Source: Nostoc sp. CHAB 5824 (GTDB lineage: Bacteria > Cyanobacteriota > Cyanobacteriia > Cyanobacteriales > Nostocaceae). Taken from it: 64,000 nt of DNA. Where the stretch lies: positions 1 through 64,000 of the forward strand of contig NZ_JAIVFT010000019.1 in NCBI RefSeq assembly GCF_020829665.1, written 5' to 3'. Of this stretch, positions 8,357-16,234 are shown piece by piece. The position numbers and the translations under genes are program-made. The notes below the pieces were generated by a model. It did not search any database. It saw only the letters and a list, made by a program, of their open reading frames with translations, and was not told where the DNA came from. Numbering within the stretch: the first letter of the stretch is position 1; each line of letters opens with the position of its first letter.

Positions 8357-8827
8357 ATGTCTAAACGCAAGTTGCCCAAAGGCCGTAGCACCAGTTCAGT
8401 TGCTCTAGAACCAGAAGTTGCGATCGCAGTTATTGGACTATTTTCCGCAGCTATTGACGGTGAAGGCATAACCATAGAAGAAGAATACGCTTTGAGTGAA
8501 ATGCTAGGTGCCGTTTCCCAATTTGAAGATTATTCTGATGAAGACTTTGAAGAGTTGACCCAAAAAGTCGCAAGCTTACTAGAAGAAGAAGAAGCTGAAG
8601 TTATAATCGAACAGGCGATCGCATCCTTACCAAATAAAGGTTATCGTGAAGCTGCATACACCACCGCTATTTTAGTGGTGGGAATTGACGAAGAAGTGCC
8701 CGAAGCTGAACAAGATTATATCTCTGAGCTTCAAGAAGCCTTAAAGATTTCAGACGAGCGAGCACAAGAACTTATAGACGAAGTATTCGGAGCAGAGGAG
8801 GAAGAAGAGGAAGAGGAAGAATGTTAA
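8357..8827 (+). CDS. TerB-like acidic protein
   Basis: 156 residues, strongly acidic. The helical repeats EPEVAIAVIGLFSAAIDGEG and the later IASLPNKGYREAAYTTAILVVGIDEEVPEAE match the layout of TerB/TerB-C-like (tellurite resistance) helical domains in cyanobacteria: a negatively charged helix bundle with conserved D/E residues that can bind metal ions. The N-terminus is basic (SKRKLPKGRS) and the C-terminus is a run of glutamates ending in cysteine. Function is not known; tellurite resistance is only the family label. An AAAGGAT ribosome site lies upstream of the ATG. Confidence 0.65.
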   Translation: MSKRKLPKGRSTSSVALEPEVAIAVIGLFSAAIDGEGITIEEEYALSEMLGAVSQFEDYSDEDFEELTQKVASLLEEEEAEVIIEQAIASLPNKGYREAAYTTAILVVGIDEEVPEAEQDYISELQEALKISDERAQELIDEVFGAEEEEEEEEEC

Positions 8828-8902
8828 TTTCCTGCCATCGAACTGACGTAAAAAAAATGCCACACCAAGGTATTATCATCAAGTAGTTTTACTAGCTATG
8901 TG

Positions 8903-10366
8903 ATGACCAGGAAAATTTCTCTAGGCTTGATGCTGCTGTTTCTGGGGACTCAAATTGGTATTACCCAGTCAGCAGCTAAAGCACAAACCCCAGTTGCACC
9001 AACAACTACCACAAAACCAATTTGCTCTACCCAACTGGGAACAGCTATAGATGCTGTCATCAATCGCCCCTTATTCAGTCGGGTACGTTGGGGAATTTTG
9101 GTGCAACCCCTATCAACGGGGCCAACTCTTTACAGTCGAGATGCTCAGAAATATTTTACTCCCGCGTCTAACCTCAAATTGCTAACAACAGCAGCTGCAT
9201 TGCAGCAATTAGGTGCTAATTTTCGGATTCGCACCTCTATTTATCAGAATAGCAATGGTGTTTTACGGGTTGTCGGTAGGGGAGATCCCAGCTTAAGTGA
9301 TACTCAATTGCAAACATTAGCACAGCAGCTAAAACAGAAAGGTATTACTCAAATTCAGCGCTTGATAGCTGATGATAGTTATATTCAAGGTGATATTGTT
9401 AACCCCACCTGGCAATGGGAAGATGTGCAGTCAGACTATGGCGCACCAGTCAGCAGCTTTATTTTAAATCAAAATATTTTTAGTTTAAAACTTGTACCGC
9501 AGGCTGTAGGTAAATCTTTACAAGTGGTGTGGACTGATATCAACGAGGCGAGACAGTGGCGAATAATTAATCAGTCAGTAACTGTTGCACAAAATCAACC
9601 AACCTACGTCAACGTTACCCGCGAATTATCAGGAACAGTATTACGAATTCAAGGACAACTAACAACCAATTCTGAACCGTCTTTAATAGATTTGCCTATA
9701 GTTGACCCTAATTATTACTTTTTACGGCGCTTCCGTACTGCTTTGGCAACAGAAAAAATTCCTTTAGGGCAAACATTAGTAGTAACTGGTGGTGTTAATC
9801 AAGAGGAGATAGCATTTGTAGAGTCACCACCTTTAGCTGAATTATTAGCAGAAACGAATCTAAATAGTAATAATCTTTATGCTGAGGCACTTCTGAGAGC
9901 ATTAGCTGTAGAAAAACCCAGAGTGAAAAATCAAACTAGTGCTGATATAGGTTTGGAAGTTGTAAAAGCGAGTTTAACTAAATTGGGAATTGATCCAGCA
10001 AATTATATTTTAGTCGATGGTTCGGGTTTATCACGTCGTAACTTAGTGACACCAGAAGCTTTTGTACAAACTTTGCGAGGAATAGCAAGAACACCAACAG
10101 CATATATATATCGCGCATCTTTACCTGTGGCGGCTAAAAGTGGAACCTTGAAGGGACGTTTTCAAAACACATCTGCTGAGGGCATTGTCCAAGCAAAAAC
10201 AGGTACATTAACGGGTGTAGTTTCTTTATCTGGATATATGAATGCACCTAAGTATGAGCCGTTAGTTTTTAGTATTATCGTGAATCAATCCGAACAACCT
10301 GCAACAGTTGTGCGGCAAGCAATTGATGAAATTGTTGTATTGTTAACGCAGTTGCAGCGTTGTTAA
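8903..10366 (+). CDS. dacB: D-alanyl-D-alanine carboxypeptidase/endopeptidase (PBP4, S13 family)
   Basis: Periplasmic serine peptidase that trims or cleaves peptidoglycan cross-links. A signal peptide (to about residue 29, ending SAAKAQT) is followed by the three active-site motifs in order: SNLK (S-x-x-K, in TPASNLKLLTTAAALQQLG), the SGLS motif in VDGSGLSRRNLVTPE, and KSGTLKGR. A large insert between the first and second motifs is typical of S13 enzymes. Length about 487 is normal. Two adjacent starts exist (GTG 8900, ATG 8903); I use the ATG. The acetyltransferase gene converges from the right. Confidence 0.9.
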   Translation: MTRKISLGLMLLFLGTQIGITQSAAKAQTPVAPTTTTKPICSTQLGTAIDAVINRPLFSRVRWGILVQPLSTGPTLYSRDAQKYFTPASNLKLLTTAAALQQLGANFRIRTSIYQNSNGVLRVVGRGDPSLSDTQLQTLAQQLKQKGITQIQRLIADDSYIQGDIVNPTWQWEDVQSDYGAPVSSFILNQNIFSLKLVPQAVGKSLQVVWTDINEARQWRIINQSVTVAQNQPTYVNVTRELSGTVLRIQGQLTTNSEPSLIDLPIVDPNYYFLRRFRTALATEKIPLGQTLVVTGGVNQEEIAFVESPPLAELLAETNLNSNNLYAEALLRALAVEKPRVKNQTSADIGLEVVKASLTKLGIDPANYILVDGSGLSRRNLVTPEAFVQTLRGIARTPTAYIYRASLPVAAKSGTLKGRFQNTSAEGIVQAKTGTLTGVVSLSGYMNAPKYEPLVFSIIVNQSEQPATVVRQAIDEIVVLLTQLQRC

Positions 10367-10382
10367 TATTATTTCCAGCAAA

Positions 10383-10886
10383 TTAAGCAACAGGTTTAGT
10401 AATTCGGATTCCCATAATCACTAAATCGCATTCAACGCTATCAATTTCGGCAACTTTAGGTAAATGTCCCCAGTTTTGAAAACCAAATGTTTCAAAAAGT
10501 TTTAAACTAGGTTCATTGTGGGCAAAAATAAAGCATACTAGGGTTTTTAAACCCAAACTATAACTTTCGCTAATCGCTTGTGCTAATAGTTGTCGTCCCA
10601 AACCACACCGATGAAAGTGAGGGGCTATATAAATACTAATTTCGGCAGTCGTACTATAGGCGGGCCGCCCATAAAAGGATTGGAAACTCAGCCATCCAGC
10701 AATTACTCCCTCTACTTCGATTACCCAAAGTGGACGTTGTGAAGGCGATCGCGCCTTAAACCAAGGAAGGCGACTTTCCACAGATACTGGCTCTAAATCA
10801 GCAGTTGCTATGCGGCTAGGAATTGCAGCATTATAAATTGCCACAATTGCAGGCAAGTCAGTTTCAGTCGCATGGCGAATAGTCAT
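10383..10886 (-). CDS. GNAT N-acetyltransferase, phosphinothricin acetyltransferase-like
   Basis: 167 residues of the Pat/YwnH branch of GNAT enzymes, which acetylate small amines using acetyl-CoA. The start TIRHATETDLPAIVAIYN is the typical first helix. The acetyl-CoA loop appears as HRCGLGRQLL (R/Q-x-x-G-x-G/A) near residue 95, after the AEISIYIAPHF strand. The WGHLPKVAEIDS-D-V tail is also characteristic. The real substrate is not predictable; family members often act on methionine sulfone/sulfoximine analogues. It is encoded convergently to dacB. Confidence 0.85.
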   Translation of the reverse strand: MTIRHATETDLPAIVAIYNAAIPSRIATADLEPVSVESRLPWFKARSPSQRPLWVIEVEGVIAGWLSFQSFYGRPAYSTTAEISIYIAPHFHRCGLGRQLLAQAISESYSLGLKTLVCFIFAHNEPSLKLFETFGFQNWGHLPKVAEIDSVECDLVIMGIRITKPVA

Positions 10887-10954
10887 TGCTACCGTCTTGG
10901 AGAAAATCTTGAGAAAATATTCAAAAATAATACAGCGTTACGGAAGCTGTAACA

Positions 10955-11068
10955 CTATCTCACCAGAATAGTTTTGACTTCCCCTCGCGCCGCTTGCATA
11001 GCATTTGCAGTTCTTCCGGTTCCTCCATCGACAACTAAGACATTAGATGTATAGGTTTGATTAACCAT
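10955..11068 (-). pseudogene. N-terminal fragment of an FAD-dependent oxidoreductase
   Basis: A 37-codon frame with an ATG at 11068 reads a beta-strand then DGGTGRTANAMQAARG and KTILVR before TAG. This is the dinucleotide-binding start (G-x-G-x-x-x/A) of the FAD-dependent oxidoreductase family in which a V-GGGTGG-AAAIQAAR-G-KTILV pattern is standard. It stops where the second strand ends, with no downstream domain. I interpret it as the surviving 5' end of a deleted gene. Nothing else of note lies in 10887-11248. Confidence 0.55.
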
Positions 11069-11248
11069 CCCTTAACCTCACTGGAGTTTTGACATATTTT
11101 CTCCAGATAGCTTGAGATCATACCAGATAATTTATTTTATTTTTCGGATATTTCGTTTGTGTAGTGTGTATGATTAAGATGGTGAATAAGATTAACAGTG
11201 TAAATTGCATTGCTAATGACAAACCCTGCAACACAGTAGTAGACTAAT

Positions 11249-11695
11249 ATGATGTTAAAACAGAACATGTCTTTAGATTCTGTAATATCTCCACAGCTAG
11301 AAGCTCAATCTATCAAAGAACTGGAGCGCATACTGAGCGTTAAAGATTTTCAGGCGAAACTGGTAGGAGCTAATGGAGAAAAAATTAACATTCCTGAGCC
11401 GATTTATCAAGTGCTGCTTCAAGTTGTCCACGCAATGGCATCAGGTAAGGCTATATCTATAATTCCTCAACAACAGGAATTGACGACACAACAAGCTGCT
11501 GAGTTTCTTAATGTATCACGCCCATACCTGATCAAGTTATTAGAACAAGGTGAAATTCCTCACATTAAGGTGGGTTCACATCGACGGGTTCGTTTTGATG
11601 ATTTAATGAATTACAAACAGCAACGGGATGTGAAACGCGATCAGCTCTTAAGTGAGCTAACTCAGATGAGTCAAGAAGCAGGATTCTACGAATAG
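11249..11695 (+). CDS. excisionase-type HTH antitoxin
   Basis: 148 residues. The C-terminal half is an excisionase/MerR-like helix-turn-helix: TTQQAAEFLNVSRPYLIKLL followed by the wing region IPHIKVGSHRRVRFDDLMNY. The N-terminal half (about residues 1-70) is a helical domain of the type found in antitoxins paired with PIN toxins. It lies 19 bp upstream of a PIN-domain gene on the same strand, so I infer it is the antitoxin and autorepressor. Start at 11249 or 11252 (two adjacent methionines). Confidence 0.75.
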   Translation: MMLKQNMSLDSVISPQLEAQSIKELERILSVKDFQAKLVGANGEKINIPEPIYQVLLQVVHAMASGKAISIIPQQQELTTQQAAEFLNVSRPYLIKLLEQGEIPHIKVGSHRRVRFDDLMNYKQQRDVKRDQLLSELTQMSQEAGFYE

Positions 11696-11714
11696 GAGTA
11701 ATTCAACCAACAAA

Positions 11715-12539
11715 ATGGCTGAACAGCTTGTTGTCTTAGACTCTTGTGTTATGTTCCCCATGTACCTGCGTGACATTCTACTTCGTTGTGCTAGGGCTGG
11801 TTGTTATTTACCTTATTGGTCGCAGGAAATTCTTGATGGTGCAACTCGCAACCTTGTAATTACAGGGAAGATGACAGTTGAGAGAGCAATGAAGCTTGAG
11901 GCGACAATTAAAGCAGCCTTTCCAGAAGCAATGATTGAAGTACCAGATGGGTTAGCTGAGGTCATGACAAATCACCCCAGAGATCGCCATGTTCTTGCTG
12001 CTGCTGTAACAGCGAAGGCTAATATAATTGTTACTTCAAATCTCAAAGATTTTAAAGAAAAGGATCTGAGGTCTTGGAATATAAAAGCCAAGCACCCAGA
12101 TACCTTTCTTACGCACCTTTATGATCTTGACCCAGATTCCATACTTCAAGTAATACAGCGATGGTCTCAAGATTTAAAAAAGCCACCGCTGACTTTTGTC
12201 GAGCTACTTGATCTACTCAACAAAGAAGTACCAATATTCGTCAGTAAGGTTTTATGGCATGAATATAGCCAAAGTGTTTTCCAAACTGCTAAAAAAGCTT
12301 TGGATAAATTAGGCAAGGTGGCACTAGAAGGGGGCCTATATTTTGAGGGAGAGCGCTATCGGCTCTGGCAGAATCGGGGAGTTTTAACAATTACTGCCAA
12401 AGACAACCGAGGGGAAATCCTGCGAGTTGAGAATGGGAAAATTCAGGGAAAGCTCTCATCAGCAGATATCAAGGCATTCCAAATCTTTGAACAAAGCTTA
12501 GAGCAACAATTAGAACAAGCTAAAACACAGAAATCTTAA
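11715..12539 (+). CDS. PIN-domain toxin with C-terminal extension
   Basis: 274 residues. The N-terminal 140 or so form a PIN ribonuclease domain: first acidic residue in VLDSCVMFP, an internal glutamate in SQEILDGA, a third acidic site in HPRDRHVLAAAV and the strand IIVTSNLKDF. These are the expected Mg2+-binding positions of VapC-like enzymes. The part after residue 185 (HEYSQSVFQTAKKALDKLG to the end) is an extra domain of about 90 residues with no motif I recognise; many VapC toxins stop at 130-140. It forms an operon with the HTH antitoxin. Confidence 0.75.
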   Translation: MAEQLVVLDSCVMFPMYLRDILLRCARAGCYLPYWSQEILDGATRNLVITGKMTVERAMKLEATIKAAFPEAMIEVPDGLAEVMTNHPRDRHVLAAAVTAKANIIVTSNLKDFKEKDLRSWNIKAKHPDTFLTHLYDLDPDSILQVIQRWSQDLKKPPLTFVELLDLLNKEVPIFVSKVLWHEYSQSVFQTAKKALDKLGKVALEGGLYFEGERYRLWQNRGVLTITAKDNRGEILRVENGKIQGKLSSADIKAFQIFEQSLEQQLEQAKTQKS

Positions 12540-12603
12540 ACCTGATAGCCTAACGTTCACCACTAATGTTACATCTAGTATCGTTGAGCGGGGAAAAACC
12601 AAC

Positions 12604-13650
12604 GTGAAAGCACAGGTATTTAGAGGCGTCAATCAACTGTCTTACGAAGATATCCCAGTTCCAACCCTAGAACCAGATGAAGTGCTGGTACAGGTGCGGG
12701 TTGTGGGGTTGTGTCAGTCAGATATTAAAAAAATTCGTTATCCACTGTATGAACCGCCGCGCATTTTTGGACATGAAACTGCCGGCACGATCGCAGCATT
12801 AGGCAATGATGTTAAAGGTTGGCAAGTGGGACAACGAGTAGCGGTGATGCACCACATCCCCTGTATGCGTTGTGCCTACTGCCTAAATGATAATTTCTCT
12901 ATGTGCGATGTTTACAAAAACATCTCCACAACCGCAGGCTTTAACGCCAGTGGCGGCGGTTTTGCCGATTATGTCAAGGTTCCGGGACATATTGTGCAAA
13001 ACGGTGGGCTAATTCCCATCCCTGATAATATCAGTTTTGAAGAAGCGAGTTTTGTAGAACCGACTAACTGCTGCTTAAAAGCTGTAAAAAAAGCTGAAAT
13101 TGCCCCAGGACAAACTGTCTTAGTTACTGGCGCTGGGCCAATTGGGTTAATGTTTATCATGTTGGTGAAGTATTTCGGAGCAAAAGCGATCGCTACCGAT
13201 TTACTGCCCTCTAGAATTGAAAAAGCTTTAAATGTCGGTGCAGAGGCGGCTTTTGATGCCCGCGATCGCGATTTATCAGCAAAAATTCATGCCCTAACTG
13301 GTGGACTGGGTGTTGATGTTACCCTGCTGGCTGTTCCTAGTGAGAAAGCTTTTTTTCAAGCACTTGATAGTACCCGCAAAGGTGGCAAAATTTTGTTTTT
13401 TGCTGAATTCCCTGATGAGGTGGAAATTCCCATCAACCCTAATATCCTCTACCGTCGGGAAATTGACTTAATAGGCAGTTATAGCTCATCTTATCGGCTT
13501 CAGAATCTCTCGGCTGATATTGTATTTAATCAGCGGATTGACGTGCAAGCATTGATTAGCGATCGCTATCCATTAAAAGATTTATCAGCAGCTGTGGAAG
13601 TTGCGATCGCACCCACACCGGATACTTATAAAATCTTAATTTATCCGTAA
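12604..13650 (+). CDS. zinc-dependent medium-chain alcohol dehydrogenase
   Basis: 348 residues, MDR superfamily, sorbitol/threonine dehydrogenase branch. Catalytic zinc ligands are visible as C37 region (VGLCQSDIKK), GHETAG, and E in VEPTNC. The structural zinc lobe has cysteines in IPCMRCAYCLNDNFSMC. The Rossmann motif is VTGAGPIGLMFIML. The enzyme would oxidise a secondary alcohol or polyol with NAD(P); substrate unknown. The start is a GTG at 12604 preceded by GAGCGGGG. No clear operon partner. Confidence 0.85.
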   Translation: MKAQVFRGVNQLSYEDIPVPTLEPDEVLVQVRVVGLCQSDIKKIRYPLYEPPRIFGHETAGTIAALGNDVKGWQVGQRVAVMHHIPCMRCAYCLNDNFSMCDVYKNISTTAGFNASGGGFADYVKVPGHIVQNGGLIPIPDNISFEEASFVEPTNCCLKAVKKAEIAPGQTVLVTGAGPIGLMFIMLVKYFGAKAIATDLLPSRIEKALNVGAEAAFDARDRDLSAKIHALTGGLGVDVTLLAVPSEKAFFQALDSTRKGGKILFFAEFPDEVEIPINPNILYRREIDLIGSYSSSYRLQNLSADIVFNQRIDVQALISDRYPLKDLSAAVEVAIAPTPDTYKILIYP

Positions 13651-13695
13651 AAGGAAGATGAGGGAGATGGGAGAGTGTTAAAACTAGAATTTTAA

Positions 13696-13947
13696 AGCTC
13701 AGAGGTTCAACGACGAAGCTCAAAGGTTCAACGACGAAGTTCAGAGGTTCAACAACGAAGCTAAAAGGTTCAACGACGAAGCTCAGAGGTTTAACGACGA
13801 AGCTCAGAGGTTCAACAACGAAGCTAAAAGGTTCAACGACGAAGCTAAAAGGTTCAACGACGAAGCTAAAAGGTTCAACGACGAAGCTAAAAGGTTCAAC
13901 GACGAAGCTCAGAGGTTCAACGACGAAGCTCAAAGGTTCATCGTTGA
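13696..13947. repeat. 21-bp minisatellite, 12 units
   Basis: Twelve consecutive 21-bp units of consensus agctcagaggttcaacgacg plus a. Variation is confined to a few positions (c/a at 5, g/a at 7, g/a at 17), and the last unit is divergent. Being a multiple of three, it keeps a long minus-strand frame open by chance (SFVVEPF repeats), which I do not regard as a gene. Confidence 0.95.
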
Positions 13948-13953
13948 ATCTTA

Positions 13954-14116
13954 AAGGATGTTTGAAAAGTCCTCTTCTTGGTAGCAAAACGTTCTAGATC
14001 CCCCTAAATCCCCCTTAAAAAGGGGGACTTTGAAAGGTTTTGCCCCCCTTTTTAAGGGGGGTTAGGGGGATCAATAAGTGCCTAAAATCACAGCCAACCA
14101 CTTTTCAAACAACCTC
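13954..14116. mobile_element. MITE copy 1 (GAGGATGTTTGAAAAGT family)
   Basis: Terminal inverted repeats AAGGATGTTTGAAAAGT (13954-13970) and ACTTTTCAAACAACCTC (14100-14116). TTA lies directly outside both ends. The interior carries a strong hairpin of C-rich and G-rich arms (CCCCTAAATCCCCC with GGGGTTAGGGGG). It shares ends and interior with copy 2 at 33389 and ends only with copy 3 at 47217. Confidence 0.8.
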
Positions 14117-14171
14117 TTAAAAGCTCAAGTTTCATCCTCATCTCTCTCACTTTCCCCTTGTTCCCAACAAA

Positions 14172-15458
14172 ATGCTTATTACTCTACTTTTCGTAGCTTT
14201 GCTAGCTTTTTACGTCGCCTGGAATCTCGGAGCAAACGATGTTGCTAACGCAATGGGAACCTCTGTAGGTTCCAAAGCTGTTACCCTCAAACAGGCACTA
14301 ATAATTGCTGGGGTATTAGAGTTTACGGGTGCTGTATTGTTTGGACATGAGGTAACAGAAACTCTCGCAACCAAAATTGCTAATCCCGCTTTATTCGCTG
14401 CTACACCCCAAATATTTGTTACTGGGATGGTAACGGTACTAATCTCGTGTGGTGTATGGTTGCAAATTGCCACATCGCGCGGTTTACCTGTATCGTCTTC
14501 TCATGCGGTTGTTGGTGCGATCGCTGGATTTAGTTGGGTAGCTTTAGGAGTAGGTGCAATTGATTGGTCATCAATTGGCTTAATTACCATTGGCTGGGTT
14601 TTAACGCCATTAATTAGTGGTGCGATCGCTGCTTTATTCTACAGTCAAATCAAGTACTGGATTTTGGATCAACCCAATCAAGTAGTGCAGTTACAAGAAT
14701 GGATTCCCTGGTTGAGTACTGCGCTACTAAGTATATTCGGCGTAATTGTATTACCATCATTAACTCAACCGCTAACCAATTTTGTAATTGAGCTTGGTTT
14801 CAACATCCCTAGTTACGATATTCCACTGTTAACGGGCGGAGTAACGGCAATTGGACTTACAATCATTAGTTGGCGACAATTGGAAGATTTGGGGGAAGTG
14901 AAAGAAAAATTTCCACCCCAGACTCAGGAATTACCATCAATCCAAAATCCCGTTGAGCGCTTATTCGGACGATTCCAACTGATAAGTGCTTGCTTTGTAG
15001 CTTTTGCTCATGGTTCTAATGATGTGGGAAATGCGATCGCTCCTTTAGCTGCGATCGTCTACATCAATCGCACTGGTAGCGTACCTACAGATGGTATTAC
15101 CATCCCCATTTGGATTTTAATCCTTGGTGGTGCTGGTATTGTTGGTGGTTTAGCTGTCTGGGGTAAAAAAGTCATCGCTACTATTGGCGAAAACATTATT
15201 GCTTTGCAACCTAGTAGTGGATTTTGTGCCGAGCTTGCTACTGCTACCACCATCCTCATCGCTTCCCGGCTAGGTTTACCCGTCTCCACCTCCCACGCTC
15301 TCGTCGGCGGTGTAGTTGGTATTGGACTAGTGCAAAATTTCAAGTCGATTAAATTCAAAACACTACAAGGCATTGCCGCCGCATGGCTAATTACAATCCC
15401 CGTGAGTGCTATCCTTAGCGCTGCCATCTTTAGCATCGCCCGGATTTTATTTTTCTAA
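14172..15458 (+). CDS. pit: PiT-family inorganic phosphate transporter
   Basis: 428-residue polytopic permease (PF01384). The two inverted PiT signatures are present: GANDVANAMGTSVGSKAVT near residue 20 and GSNDVGNAIAPLAAIV near residue 285. Each is followed by repeated LPVS-SHA-VG motifs (LPVSSSHAVVGAI and LPVSTSHALVGGVVGIG). It imports phosphate coupled to H+ or Na+. A hydrophilic loop with the VKEKFPP segment separates the halves. No phosphate regulator or Pho box was recognised near the start, and the 5' region is the MITE. Confidence 0.92.
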   Translation: MLITLLFVALLAFYVAWNLGANDVANAMGTSVGSKAVTLKQALIIAGVLEFTGAVLFGHEVTETLATKIANPALFAATPQIFVTGMVTVLISCGVWLQIATSRGLPVSSSHAVVGAIAGFSWVALGVGAIDWSSIGLITIGWVLTPLISGAIAALFYSQIKYWILDQPNQVVQLQEWIPWLSTALLSIFGVIVLPSLTQPLTNFVIELGFNIPSYDIPLLTGGVTAIGLTIISWRQLEDLGEVKEKFPPQTQELPSIQNPVERLFGRFQLISACFVAFAHGSNDVGNAIAPLAAIVYINRTGSVPTDGITIPIWILILGGAGIVGGLAVWGKKVIATIGENIIALQPSSGFCAELATATTILIASRLGLPVSTSHALVGGVVGIGLVQNFKSIKFKTLQGIAAAWLITIPVSAILSAAIFSIARILFF

Positions 15459-15518
15459 GAATTATTAATATTTTCCTAACTTTTTCCTCTACTGCATCTA
15501 CTCAAAATAGAAACTAGA

Positions 15519-15551
15519 CTGCAACAACGCTCAAAAAGCGTGTTTTTGCAG
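15519..15551 (+). terminator. nested hairpin downstream of phosphate transporter
   Basis: Outer stem CTGCAA/TTGCAG and inner stem ACGCT/AGCGT with loop CAAAA; a TTTTT run lies between the stem halves. Probably terminates the transporter mRNA. The remaining 15552-16234 is AT-rich with a short tttttaat triplication at about 16008-16030 and a possible 18-codon leader frame at 16172-16228. Confidence 0.45.
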
Positions 15552-16234
15552 AACTGCTGCTTATTCATTAGAATGTTGTGCAGGGGATAGCGTAACTTTG
15601 AATTTCCACAGAAAGATACTTTAATCTCCATTTAGAGATATAAACTGTCACACAAGTTACATTCCACACGAATTTACAGTTAATTTCGCAAGTCAGACAA
15701 ATTTGTGGCAATAGCATACGCATCTGCAAGTCTTTGACAATTACTATTGGCAGCAAAATAATAAATATTTATTTGGAGTGAGATTTATCTAAAAGTAAAA
15801 ATCTCATTAGCAAATATTTGATGTAAATTAAACTGACCAAAAACAAAAAAGGTTTGAGTTCAACCGACTTACAGCCATACAGACAACCCAAAATCCAACA
15901 TCTAAAATCGAATGACAAAATACTTCTCAATGCTGAAGAAAACATTGTTACAGCAAAGCATAAATAAACCACCCATTCAAATTCAATGAAACGCTTACGG
16001 TGTATTAATTTTTAATTTTTAATTTTTAATTCTGCCTGACGGTACTGTGTATCTAAGCAGTAGGGTAAATTTGATGCTTTGCCAAGTTGTGTTCAGTATG
16101 ACAGAATTACGTTGAAATGCGGAAGTGCTGCTAAAATTTTTAATTTATCTGACAAAATACAGGAAATTAGTATGAGCGCCAATAAACTGTACCGGAAGCA
16201 GCTTTATCGTCAAGGTGTTAGAGGTTAGAAGCTA

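Noticed and set aside
13556..13987. Minus-strand protein of SFVVEPF repeats
   Set aside because: Its frame is open only because the 21-bp minisatellite is a multiple of three; it also overlaps the end of the alcohol dehydrogenase gene.
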